64,000 nucleotides of DNA from Monocercomonoides exilis (lineage: Eukaryota > Preaxostyla > Oxymonadida > Polymastigidae): positions 1,118,501 to 1,182,500 of the forward strand of contig LSRY02000005.1 of the NCBI GenBank assembly GCA_001643675.2, written 5' to 3'. Positions 24,101 to 34,076 of this stretch are shown piece by piece; positions within the stretch are counted from its first letter, which is position 1, and the number at the start of each line of letters is the position of its first letter. The notes under the pieces are model-generated. The model made no database searches, was not told where the DNA came from, and saw only the letters and a list, made by a program, of their open reading frames with translations. A program made the translations under genes and the position numbers.

Positions 24101-25497
24101 GTGAAAAAATCTGCGATTTCTTTTCTCCTCTGAATGCTTTCTTCAGAGCTGCTTCCTTCCTCGCTTTTCAGAATTGCCATCATTTCTTCGTCTTCAAATC
24201 CCCTTCCCGTGGGCTTCGCGTCTTTTATTCCATTTCTCCGGAGCTCAGCTGCTTTGATCTCCGAAATGCCCTTCCCGTACATCTTCCCCCCAATCGAGCA
24301 CTTGAAGAACTCCATCACGTTCTGCGTGAGCGTCCCTGTCTTGTCTGAGAACACATACTCGATCATCCCAAGCGACTCGTTCAGATTGGAAGTCCGGGCA
24401 TTTGCTCTTGTGTCGCTCTTCTCGTCGTACATCTGCTGGTCGTTGTTGATGAAAATCACCTGCCCCAGCTTCACCACCTCGAGCGTGACATAAAGAGAGA
24501 TCGGAATGAGTGTGTTGAATAGAATGATGTGAGTGAGAAATGAAATTGCTCCTTTCGCTCCTGCGTTTTCTTCTGTTGCTTTCAAATACCAATGATCTTT
24601 CACGCGGTAGTAGAAAATTCCACACATGATCGCACAAAAGAGACAAAACAATATCTGAAAACCAAACGCAATAAAAACAAAGATATTTAATAGGTTTTCG
24701 AGTTTAGTCTTTTTCGCAGGAGATTTCCCAGAATTCTTCATGATTTTTGTTTCATGGCCTGTATAAACAACAAACCCAATTATATATGGTGTATTTCTCA
24801 AAGAACATGATCGTAAAATAACATTGTTGTTATCTATAGTCTTCACTCCAGTGTTTTGAAGTTCAATTGATCCATTAAAAACATATAAATGCGGATTTGG
24901 TTTATCGCACTGAAGATGACCTTCCAAATTTTTAATGTTATCAGGTGAATTTAAAAGCTTATCATCAAATTGCAATGCCTGCTTTGTCTTTAGGTTTGTT
25001 TCTCCATCAAGATTAGTCGTTTCAATGTTGCATACACCCTGGTCCAAAGGAGAGTAAAAAATAACGACATCTGCAGGGATAAGATCATCGCACATTATTT
25101 TCACAAAATCTCCAACTTTCACATCTTTCCACTGACCTTCAATAAAATCTTCTCCGTTCCATATAAGTGTTGCTTTTGCATTTGCTTTCCTATCACTTGA
25201 ATATCGTCTCAAATCTTCCAGAAGATCCTTAACCATTGTGACAAGAATAACAAACACTAAAGGAAGAATTGATGTAACAGGATTCAAAGTCGTTAGTCCA
25301 GGAATGAGCTGAAGAATAGCAATAAGCAAAAAGTAAACATTTGCCAATCTGCAGAACTGCTGGAATAAATTCATTGGAACAAATGTTAAAGGGCTATATT
25401 TTGTTGTGCTTACAACATTTGATTTGTATTGGACAGGCTGAATGCCACCGATAAGAATATCTCTAAATGAAGCTTCACCTTTTGATGAGTCTGACAT
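21151..25497 (-). CDS. P4-type ATPase (phospholipid flippase)
   Basis: A single exon encodes 1448 residues from an ATG. P4-ATPases move aminophospholipids from the outer to the cytosolic leaflet. Visible in order are: the N-terminal YSPLTFVPMNLFQQFCRLAN entry to helix 1; the actuator-domain LIPADVV; NLDGETNLK (the P4 form of the dephosphorylation loop); the PISLYVTLE helix 4, whose PISL is typical of P4 pumps; DKTGTLTQN with the phosphorylated Asp near residue 386; a KGADATM nucleotide-domain motif; GDGANDVPMIQ; and ten membrane helices. Between phosphorylation and nucleotide motifs is a Ser/Gln-rich, low-complexity insert of roughly 180 residues. The C-terminal tail is long, charged and Ser/Ala-rich. 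P4 pumps usually need a CDC50 partner, not seen in this window. The gene is divergent from Arp3 with 170 bp between starts. Confidence 0.95.
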   Translation of the reverse strand: MSDSSKGEASFRDILIGGIQPVQYKSNVVSTTKYSPLTFVPMNLFQQFCRLANVYFLLIAILQLIPGLTTLNPVTSILPLVFVILVTMVKDLLEDLRRYSSDRKANAKATLIWNGEDFIEGQWKDVKVGDFVKIMCDDLIPADVVIFYSPLDQGVCNIETTNLDGETNLKTKQALQFDDKLLNSPDNIKNLEGHLQCDKPNPHLYVFNGSIELQNTGVKTIDNNNVILRSCSLRNTPYIIGFVVYTGHETKIMKNSGKSPAKKTKLENLLNIFVFIAFGFQILFCLFCAIMCGIFYYRVKDHWYLKATEENAGAKGAISFLTHIILFNTLIPISLYVTLEVVKLGQVIFINNDQQMYDEKSDTRANARTSNLNESLGMIEYVFSDKTGTLTQNVMEFFKCSIGGKMYGKGISEIKAAELRRNGIKDAKPTGRGFEDEEMMAILKSEEGSSSEESIQRRKEIADFFTNLSVCHTCLAEIPKNSKNKSQSKNSASSKETPSSSTSPISSTSSSQTTIETNPITEPPFSTSPAGSASLASVSQIVEVDAVDESSSRQGNLYSKNLPSLTGEGATPLLSTVSEYQSAESQQQQPMMSTGTTFSASSAVDQSISPAGQSSSQSEQKSMAEYQPPDTIHHPGPLKYQAASPDEGALVAAAAKIGFEFRGKEKKSYVVRMPSFAAVELFEGGDEQMPQPDENGVVEVRFEVLYVLEFNSDRKRNSEIVRLPNGKIRVYSKGADATMVPLLSKEKTDESVLQATLDHMKEYAAEGLRTLVLAKRDVASEAEFAEWEKRYQDALNSIEDRQSKVDEVAAEIEVELELIGSTAIEDKLQEGVPDCIEVLRKAGIKVWVLTGDKQETAINIGFACKLLTQEMQMMVISGRDNDLIKKQMNELAHVFATIPASHFMNYALVIEGSALSFCLSDEMISETLSVCVKCGVVICCRVSPKQKADVVGAIRDNSDSITLSIGDGANDVPMIQRAHVGVGISGNEGMQAVLASDYSIAQFRFLQRLLLAHGRMNYKRLSMVILYSFYKNFVFTLTMFWFGWFNGFSGQSMYESWFISLFNLIFTVAPIVVHGLGDAELRPNRMAKLPATYALGRLGREATPATFVRWIVDGAWCSFAVFFVGVFMFETLIQWDGRAEDMWYFGNALCTGTIVTVTVKLCLEFNLVTWVHILIVVLSLVAWVLVAIIFNVGVQPVMTGSFWRDCSSVIFWLYVLVIPVVCIAPPYAISYLRNRLKPQVDEVIREKELIVRKQKMKENYSKQLKERQAASDSSLKEAKQELAEKMEGDDEFEVGRGEEELVSDVRMEAQLAANEQNGASDVKVACSEFVDQLKEGDSGSDGNGNVNKSGGYSNAYHEMANMSDQLSTPTEKSASASSSTSAFACSSQPNRDSRANASRPGSSSASASASASASFSEYRGYAFTWTEPLRKLKTKSNSSSTKALPKKK

Positions 25498-25667
25498 TTT
25501 ATGGTTAACTTTTTCTGCTTTATTTCAATGATTTTGACGTATTTATTACGTGCAATTAAATATAAAAGAATGCCAAAAAAGTTTTTTCAAAATATCAAAG
25601 ATCAATGATAATTCTGTAAGCAACAATGGTTACCAGATCGTGTGTTGTGTTTGTTCGACCTTTCTAA
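25498..25667. promoter_or_regulatory. Short divergent intergenic region
   Basis: The 170 bp between the flippase start codon (minus strand) and the Arp3 start codon (plus strand) must contain both promoters and 5' leaders. No TATA box or known initiator is evident to me; the call rests on gene arrangement only. Confidence 0.4.
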
Positions 25668-27430
25668 ATGACTGACAAAGTTGCTATTATTGATGTTGGT
25701 ACGGGATACACAAAGATGGGTGTAGCTCCAAACTCAACACCTCAATATGTGATTCCTTCGGTCATTGGCATTAGAGATCAAAAGCTCTCTTCAACGATTA
25801 CAAAGAAAACTGGATTAGAGGAGCTTGATTTTCTCATTGGTGATGAAGCAGTTTCAAATTCAAAAGCGTATCCATCAGAGAAATTTATGTCTCATGGTAT
25901 TGTCAGCAACTGGGATCACATGGAAAAATTTTATGAGCAATGCTTTTACAAATACCTCCGCCTTAATCCCGAAGATTATAACGTGATGCTGGTATGACTT
26001 TTCTCTTTTTCATTTTTTCTAGTAAATTAACTGTTGCGAATTCTCTTTAATAATTGATGCACACTTTCTAATAATATTTGCATTTGATATTTCAAAACTC
26101 TTTCAGACTGAACCTCCTCTTAACTCCCCAGAAAACAGAGAATATCTCGCTGAAGTCATGTTTGAAACCTTCAACGTTAAAGGAATGTATATCGCTGTCC
26201 AAGCTGTTCTTGCGATTTGCGCAACATGGCTGTCAAAAAATCAAACTTCACAGAAATTGACTGGTACTGTGGTTGATTCTGGTGATGGTGTCACACATAT
26301 TATTCCTGTCGTATGTTCATGTTATTTATTAATGTCTTGCAAAATATGAAAACTCTTTTTTTTCACGATTATGAAAGTCTGATGGTGCAGTCATTCCATC
26401 TGCCATCAAACACATTCCAATTGCAGGAAGCGACTTCACCAAATTCATTCTCGAAATGATTCGTGATCGCGAGCCAGCACTTCCATCAGATGAAGCAATG
26501 CAAATTGCAAGAAATATTAAAGTGTGCAAAAATCGTCAAATATTGTAATAAATCAAAATATGCAATTTAACCGATTTCTCATAAATCGTTTTTTTTAATT
26601 GCAACAGGAAAAGTATTGCTATGTTTCTAACCACATGGTGCGTGAGTACGAAAAGTGGGATTCTAATCCACAAGATTACTTCAAGAAATATGAGGGTGTT
26701 CACAGCGTAACAAAGAAAGTTTGCGAAATTTATTTGAATTTGAGTTTTTAAAAATAAAATTTGCTGTGTTTTTTGATTTTTAACAATAATTACCAACAAT
26801 CCAGCCCTATTCAATAGATATTGGATATGAAAGGTTCCTTGCTCCAGAGATCTTCTTCAACCCAGAAATTTACTCAACCCAACACACAACACCACTTCCC
26901 GTCTTGGTTGACACAGCCATCCAGGCATCTCCTGTCGATTGCAGAAGAGCACTTTACTCAAACATTGTGCTGTCTGGTATGAATAATGATTCAAAAATAC
27001 ATGAAATTTTATGAAAATTAAAATTATTATTATTATTATTATGTAAATGTGATTTTTTTGTAGTGTTTTTTTCCGTTTTTATACTTTTAAAACGTTGAGC
27101 ATTTTCATTTATTTTATCGCTGCTGTTTCTCTCTTTTTATTATCAGGTGGTTCAACACTTTTCAAGCACTTTGACAAGCGTCTTCAGAAAGATATCACAT
27201 CCATCGTCACAAAGCGACTGGCAGAGCACGAACGCAAGTCCGGAGTCGCGCCCACGCCCATTGAGACAAAAGTGATTTCACATCATTTCCAGAGGAACGC
27301 TGTGTATTTCGGTGGGTCGATTCTGGCGCAGTCGGGGCAGTTCGCCTCGCTTGTCCACACAAAAGCACAGTACGACGAGTACGGCCCGTCGATCTGCAGA
27401 GTGTCACCTACGTTCAGTTCGCTTATGTGA
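25668..27430 (+). CDS. ARP3: Actin-related protein 3 (Arp2/3 complex)
   Basis: Six exons (25668-25991, 26107-26310, 26378-26521, 26608-26718, 26805-26976, 27147-27430) join cleanly to 412 residues; human Arp3 has 418. Characteristic strings are [10 protein letters not shown] (phosphate loop 1), [45 protein letters not shown] (phosphate loop 2), [47 protein letters not shown] and FGGSILAQS near the C-terminus. [14 protein letters not shown] and [13 protein letters not shown] distinguish Arp3 from conventional actin and Arp2. Introns start with GTATGA, GTATGT, GTGTGC, GTTTGC and GTATGA. Arp3 pairs with Arp2 to nucleate branched actin at the cell cortex and endocytic sites. The last exon is visibly GC-richer than the first five. 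Confidence 0.97.
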
Positions 27431-27868
27431 GAAGGGATTTCTTCGCTTGAGGGGTTGTGTGTAAAGTTGGGTGTGGGTGTGGGTGTGTGTGGAATGTTTA
27501 TCATTTTGTTTTTCTTTTTATGAGAGTGCGACAACTTGAAGAAGAGACTTTTTTTTTGGATAGTTGTCAATTGCATTATTACACATAATACAGTTATCTC
27601 TGTCTTCCACTGTAGTTCTATCTTCCTTATGTTCTTTTTTAACATATTTCTTATTGAGCATTCACATTGCAAAACTACCAATGTACTTGGTAAAACGTAA
27701 AAATAATTATAAAAAGCATTAAAAAATGACTTTCAGCTTTTTTTTAAATGTAAAATGCAATGCTACTGTTTTTTCAATTAAAAATATAGCAAGGTCTTTA
27801 ATATTGAATATTAAGAAAACGAATGTTTTCTTGAGAATTGATCAATCTCCCATCATTGCATCGATCAA
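27431..27868. other. Arp3-NOG1 intergenic interval
   Basis: A GT-rich stretch (about 27457-27500, GTGTGGGTGTGGGTGTGTGT) follows the Arp3 stop; the rest is AT-rich leader and promoter DNA for the gene at 27869. No other feature is supported. Confidence 0.6.
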
Positions 27869-30795
27869 ATGAGCTATAACTTTAATAGCATCCCACAGGT
27901 TCTAACCGCTGATGAATTGGTCAATGTGGTGTTGTCTTACACTCAACGAAAAACGCCTACTGAAGTGCACACAAGCTTTCAGATATCCAGAATCCGTGGC
28001 TTCTATATGAGAAAAGTTAAGACAACTCAACAAGTTTTTCATAAAAAACTTTCTGATATTTTGGATCGCTTTCCTAGATTAGATGTATGCGAATAAATTT
28101 GGCATTTCAAGAACGATTTATTATTTTTGCTTTCTCTTAAAGGATATTCATCCATTTTTTGCAGATCTTATGAATGTATTGTATGATAAAGATCATTACA
28201 AGCTTGCACTCGGACAAATAAATATGGCTCGTCACTTAATTGATAATATTGCAAGAGATTACATTAAAATGATGAAATATGCCGATTCCCTGTATCGATG
28301 CAAACAACTTAAAAGAGCAGCTCTTGGAAGGATGTGCACATTGATCAAAAAGATTAAACATTCCTTCGCATACTTGGAGTATGTTAGGCAACATCTTTCT
28401 CGGTTGCCAAACATCAATCCAACAACAAAAACACTTATTATTTCTGGATATCCAAATGTTGGAAAAACATCTCTTGTTAACCAACTAACAAACACAAAAC
28501 TTGACGTACAACCTTATGCATTTACAACAAAGTCACTTCTCCTCGGACACATGGACTTCAAATATTCTACTTGGCAGGTTATGGATACACCAGGTATTCT
28601 TGATCATGCACTTGAAGAAAGAAATACGATTGAAATGCAGAGCGTTACAGCGTTAGCACATCTTCAAGCAGCTATTGTTTTCGTCATTGATATGTCCGAG
28701 GCTTGCGGCTATCCTGTCGAACAGCAAGTTCGCCTGTTCCACAATCTGAAGCCATTGTTCATTGGAAAGCCATTGATCCTGATGCTCAACAAAGTTGATA
28801 AAATAACATTTGATGAGCTCGATGACGAACGAAAAACATTGATTTTGAATGAAGTGCGAGAAGTTGAGAAAAATCCAACTTTGATGTTTGTTCGTCGGAC
28901 GCTAGCGGATGTGGAGGCGCAGGAGAAAGAAAACGAGGAAAGCTCTCGTGAGCTGCGAGGGACGATGACAATGGACGAGGCATCTGCCGCAACGACAACA
29001 CAACCAGGTGCTGCACTTACACTGGAAGAGGCAGAAAAGAACAATTCGCTCAATGTTCCATGTGTGTTGCATCACGGCATCTTCATTGATGTTGTTGAGA
29101 CATCCACTTTGAAATGCACTGGTTTAGCGGTTGTCAAGGAATTTGCCTGCGAAAGACTGTTGAAGCTTAGAGAGCAGGTCAAGTCACGCACTTCAAAGAC
29201 CGCTGCAGCAGCTACATCGTTGATGATTACATTCCCTCAGCATGTGGTTTGCCAATTGGATTTGTTGTTTTATTTCAAATATTCGTTGAATCTAATATAT
29301 CTAATATATTAATGTATTAATGTATTAAACTTGTTTGAATTTTTTTTTATCTGTGATTGCGTATGCTTCTATTTGTTATTTCAAAACAGGAACCAGGCCG
29401 AGGACCAATTATTCCAGACAGCGTGCTGCAGATGAAGAAAGAGCGTCAGCAAGCACTTGCAGAAGAGCTTGCTCGGAAAGCAGCGCGTGGAGGAGAAGAC
29501 GACGAAGACGAGGACGAATTTGGAGAGAAGGAGATGGATTTTGGCGGAATGGACATTGACATGGAAGAAAAGAAGCCAAAGAGAGAACTGGAAAGAGATC
29601 GTGCGCTAAGAGAGCAAGGGGCTTATGTGCCAAAAACAAGAGGTTTGAATACTTGAGAAGAAGGATTGAGGTGGCAGCAGAAATGGGTTGTTGCTTCTTC
29701 AATTGTTGATGTTTGAAGTGAAAAAGTTTTTTATTCAAATTTTTATAATGTTTTTGGTATAATTACTTTTTTTCATCAAATTTGTAAATACATTTTTTGA
29801 ATAATCTTTTTCTTCTATTGATTAATCAATGTGAATTTTCCATTGCTTGCTTTAAAACAACAGAGCTATACATTCTTGCTGATCCTGAATGGAAGTTTGA
29901 TACCATCCCTGAGATTATGGATGGGAAGAACATAGCAGATTTCGTTGATCCAGACATTGAGCGCAAGCTGAAGGAGCTTGAAGAGGAGGAAGAGCAGCTG
30001 CTTAAGCAGGAAAGGGCAGCAAGAAAAGAGAGGCGTGCGGCTGGGCTGCAGACAGACGATGACTACAGGATTGAAGTGCATCACGACCATCACAGGCCAA
30101 TTGTGGACAAGGAAGAGGAATCTGAGTTTACGAGGCTGAAGATGATTGCAGGGGCAAAGAAGGAGAAGGTGCGAGAGAGAGAGAGAAAGATGCAGGAGAG
30201 GAAGAAGAAGCTGAAGGAAGAGAGGAAGAGAAGAAAGCAAATGGGTGAAGATCAAGACGAGGATGATGATATGAGCCCAGAGCTGAAGAAGAAGAAGAAG
30301 AAGATGGATGAAGACGATGAAGACGATGAAGAAGAAGATGAAGACGATGATGAAGATTCAGACATATCTGAATCTGACGAATTTGACTTGAAGCATTACG
30401 ATTCTGACTCATCCGAAGAGCTCGAAGGCAAAAGGAAGCGTGGGCGGTTTGCTGAAGAAAAGAAAGGCTCGCAGTCGCGTGCCAGGTCGCGGTCGAAGTC
30501 GGTGCTGCGTGCAAACATGGAGAAGCGTGCTGCCTCTTTGCGTGCACCGTCTGTGGGCAGACCCGCTCCTCGCGATGCTCATTCGATCCGTCTGGTTACG
30601 GATTCGATCGTGAAGGGAGAAGGGTTCTCGTCATTGGAGCAAAGAGAGAGAGCGAGAAAGAAGATGAAGAAAGCGCAGAAGATGGAGTTCGGATACCGCG
30701 GAAAGAGGGGAGAATCAGACAAGCATGTGGACAACAGGATGCCGAAACATTTGTTTACCGGAAAGTTCAGCATTGGAAAGAGAGATCGCAGATAA
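27869..30795 (+). CDS. NOG1: Nucleolar GTP-binding protein 1 (60S ribosome biogenesis)
   Basis: Four exons (27869-28084, 28143-29246, 29390-29642, 29864-30795) give about 834 residues. The N-terminal NOG1 domain contains [20 protein letters not shown] and [15 protein letters not shown], then [20 protein letters not shown] and [14 protein letters not shown]. The GTPase core has GYPNVGKTS (P-loop, near residue 174), [18 protein letters not shown] and ETSTL. The C-terminal part has [20 protein letters not shown] and IADFVDPDI, acidic and Lys-rich linkers, an RS-like nuclear stretch, and the closing [21 protein letters not shown]1 binds pre-60S particles at the peptidyl-transferase centre. It is longer than yeast NOG1 because of acidic/basic low complexity. 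Exon 2 could alternatively end three bases earlier, at 29243 (GTGGTT donor); I prefer GTTTGC at 29247. Identification is secure. Confidence 0.95.
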
Positions 30796-32408
30796 AGTCA
30801 ATTCACTCTTGTCTCTGCAGCGCAGTTGTTATTTGTTGTTCCTTCTGCTCAAAAAGTCTTTTTTGAATTTTTTTATTTTTAAAAATTTTTTACAGAATTT
30901 TTGATTTTTTTGAATGCAAAGTGTTCTTATTTCACTTCAGACCGTTTGAACCTCTTTTCTTTCACCTCACAGAAAAAATGAAAAGAGGGAAAAATTGAAC
31001 AATTGAAAGAAACAGGATCATTTACGATTGATACTTATATCAGTTTTATTTTTCCAAAGGTTTGTAACTTCAATGCACAAATGAACTACAAACTCGCAAA
31101 AACCTAACTTAAAAAAAGTGAAGAAAAGAAAAGGAAAGAATTTCCTTCTTCAAAACCAACACAAACTATCAATGATAATTGTAAAAGTGGATTGAGATAA
31201 CTGTGAAGGGTATTTACAAGTTATCCATGCAAAAACTTGTTGTGAAAAAATGGTGATAAAGATGAATAAAGGACCAGTTAAGAATAAATGAATAAGAAAA
31301 GCAAACGAATAAAAGTGGAGTGCTTCATAAAAAAAAACATTAAATGATGAAACTATTCAAATAAGAAATGTGTCTGAATGGGAACATTTTCTTGAAACAA
31401 GACAAAAATAAAAGTTAAATAAACAAAAAAATAGCGTATGACAATCTGCCTCGTTGAAAGCTTTTTATCTGGGCTTGAATAATAAATGACAATAGAGCCT
31501 TCAAATCATATCGAAGCAGTAGCAAGGCATCAAGGCTCATAATGTGTTTAGGAATATATGTCAATAAAATTGCAACTTCCGAATAACAATTGAATGTTAT
31601 AAACGGAAATGAAATACGGCTTCTGATAAAGTCAGCAATGATTATACACAAAATAAAAGGCAACACCTCGCAAAAAATAAAAATTAAATAAAAAAACAGA
31701 TTCACGAATGTGTGTATGGATGTTGTGAATATCAATGTGAATAAAAGAAAAAAAAAACAAATAAAAAATAAAAAATAAAAGAAACTTGAAACACGAACAA
31801 GCAACTAACCATATATTAAAAATTTTCTGTCAAATCATTTAACAATTGTATTTTTAAAGGACGAATAATAAGAAGCATAACATTTGCACATCAATGCAGT
31901 TGCCTTTTATAAACATATCAAAAAAGAAAGAAAGAAATTAACAAATTCAACAAACATAAAGCACAAATTGTGTTCCATTTCAAAACATTTCTTTATGACA
32001 ATTGTTTCATCTCTATCTATCAAAAACATATCAGCAAAACATTTCAACAGAGGAACAAGACATTTGCTTCAAGCTATGAAAAAGAGGCTAATAAAAATGA
32101 ATAGCAAAATACAACATTAAAAGCGCTCCATGAAATAAATGGAATAAAAAATTATCACTTCACAAAACGCACAATTGGCAACAATAGGAAAAAGATTCAA
32201 AAGATCAGCAAGATGTTATCCAAAAATAAAGTTGAAACAAGCTTCTTTTTAGAGAAAGGTGCGCAAAAGACTGAAAAATCACATTCAATTGCAAAATTTG
32301 TCACTATTGTCTTTAAAAGATAACCTTCGAAGAAACTCTGCCAAAAGAATAAAAAATGCAGCCATTATTTCACAGTTTCTCTATCAGCTCAGCGACTCGC
32401 TTAAAAAG
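30796..32408. other. 1.6-kb interval without a supported gene
   Basis: AT-rich DNA between convergent genes. A minus-strand ORF at 31415-31804 would encode a very hydrophobic 129-residue peptide, but its Phe/Leu/Ile content is what AT-rich DNA gives by chance and no flanking exon could be joined to it. Nothing else is supported. Confidence 0.5.
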
Positions 32409-33781
32409 TCACGTGCTCGTTGAAATTAATGAAGATAAGCTCGGAGGTTTTGGAAGAGGAGGGAAAACAACACTTTCCGAATCTGCAGAAGAAGACGAAA
32501 CGAGCAATTTCGAGCTAACAGGAGCAATTGTTGCCTCAGAATCCAGAATAGAAGAAGAGGCAGGTGATGCAGTTGAACATGCTGTCATTTGTGTTGACCG
32601 AAGACAGCAAATGGATGTTGTCTTTGGTGAAAGTGTTCGGGCATTGCAGCCTTCAACAATTGCTGTGTAGTATCTTTGGAAGGTCTCTGATGAAATATTA
32701 ACATCATAATTAAGAAGTTTCAAAAGCAGAACTTCAGTTTCGTTTATCATCTGGAGTGGCGCGTTGAATGTTCTCGACCACCATCCGTTTGGCAAAGGCT
32801 TATCACCTTGAAAAAAAAGTATGATAACAATTACATGTTTAATATAACAATGTCAAAAAAGATTCGATTCTATTTCAAAAAAATTTTTAAAATGAAAAAG
32901 CATACAAGAGAATTTGTGTGCAATCATTATTGTGACAAGAACCACAAGAAAGACATTATCCCTGTTTAATGCAAAACGGCCTTGTTTCCAATGAAGTCGA
33001 GACAAAGTATCAATCAGAGATAAGGAAAGAAGAAGTTCTGTTGTTATAAGCTTTGAATGATAACGAATTGAACAAAGAAAAGTTGTTAGATCTTGTTGCG
33101 TCTTTTTAACCTCAAATTCAGCCACTTTATTTTGATCTTGATGAACTTCAACTGTGTTTAGGAGAGACTTTTTGTTTTCTCCATTTGAAAGTGGGGAAGG
33201 GTTCATCGGAGCAGTAGCATTTATTGATGAGGATGATACCGAATCGTTAGGCGAGGGGCATACAGGTGGGGTTAGAATATTACAAGAAGAAATTTCAGGA
33301 CTTCGATTAAACTCTGAAAGAGTTGGTGAACAAAAAGACTGAGATTCCTGGATGCTTGCACGTTTTGGAGACACGCAACTTGAATTTGTCAAGCACAATG
33401 ATGATGGAGTGAGATGTGCCACTTGCGCAATGCCTGGAAAATAAATTCATTTGAAACTTTTTTTCAGATTATTGGGAAAATAATGCAAACAATAAGCCGC
33501 AAATTCTATTACAGGTGTTCTTACGCAACTTGTCGCAAAGCAAATTTTAGGACAATCAAATATTGGCTCACTTTCGTTGAAATATTTTTTATCATCTGTG
33601 GCATTTATGTATCCAGTCATCATTTCTTGAAATACAAGTCGCAGAAGTCTCACAACTAAAATTTGTCCCAAGCAAAAAGATAACTGAAAATCTGCAAAGC
33701 GGCTACTGTAATTGTTTGCAGTATCTCTTCATCCCCCAAAAAACGATTTGCTTTATACATCACGTCACCATTTCTCGTCAT
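32409..33781 (-). CDS. PHO80-like cyclin
   Basis: Four exons (33781-33685, 33655-33458, 33433-32906, 32806-32409) join in frame to about 406 residues. A cyclin fold is rebuilt only after splicing: RYHSKLITTELLLSLSLIDT with LSRLHW (helix 1-2 region), then NRDNVFLVVLVTIMIAHKFS, and across the last intron CDKPLPNGWWSRTFNAPLQ and NETEVLLLKLLNYDVNISSE with a final TFQRYY. This parallels the PHO80/cyclin-P pattern of hydrophobic helix, AxKF, ...GG(V/I), ExxFL..L.F.L.V....F..Y. Such cyclins bind CDK5/PHO85-type kinases and link nutrient or cell-cycle state to phosphorylation; the partner here is unknown. N-terminal exons (RLLRLVFQEMMTGYIN and PVIEFAAYCLHYFP) may form an extra helical region. Ser/Pro-rich linkers flank the box. 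A separate N-terminal gene model is possible but phases support one gene. Confidence 0.7.
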
Positions 33782-34076
33782 AAAAAATCAAAGGAAAGTT
33801 CATTTTAAATAAATTTTTAATACTCTATATTATCGGCTCTTTGTAAAACGGATGGTTCATGAAACACATTAGCTTATTCCATAAAACAGTTTTAAATGAA
33901 TATCAAACACTTTGAATAATGTTATGGGAAATTCTACTGAAAGATGATATTTATAAAAAAAATAAGATAAATATAACCTGTTTTGAAATTTCCTTTTATT
34001 TTATATCTGTTGTAAAACTTAAAATGCAAAATAAAAAATTTGAAAAAATATCAAAACTGTTTTGAAATGAATTAGC

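Noticed and set aside
31415-31804. Minus-strand hydrophobic ORF, 129 codons
   Set aside because: Extreme Phe/Ile/Leu content is what AT-rich DNA yields; no neighbouring exon could be joined in phase.
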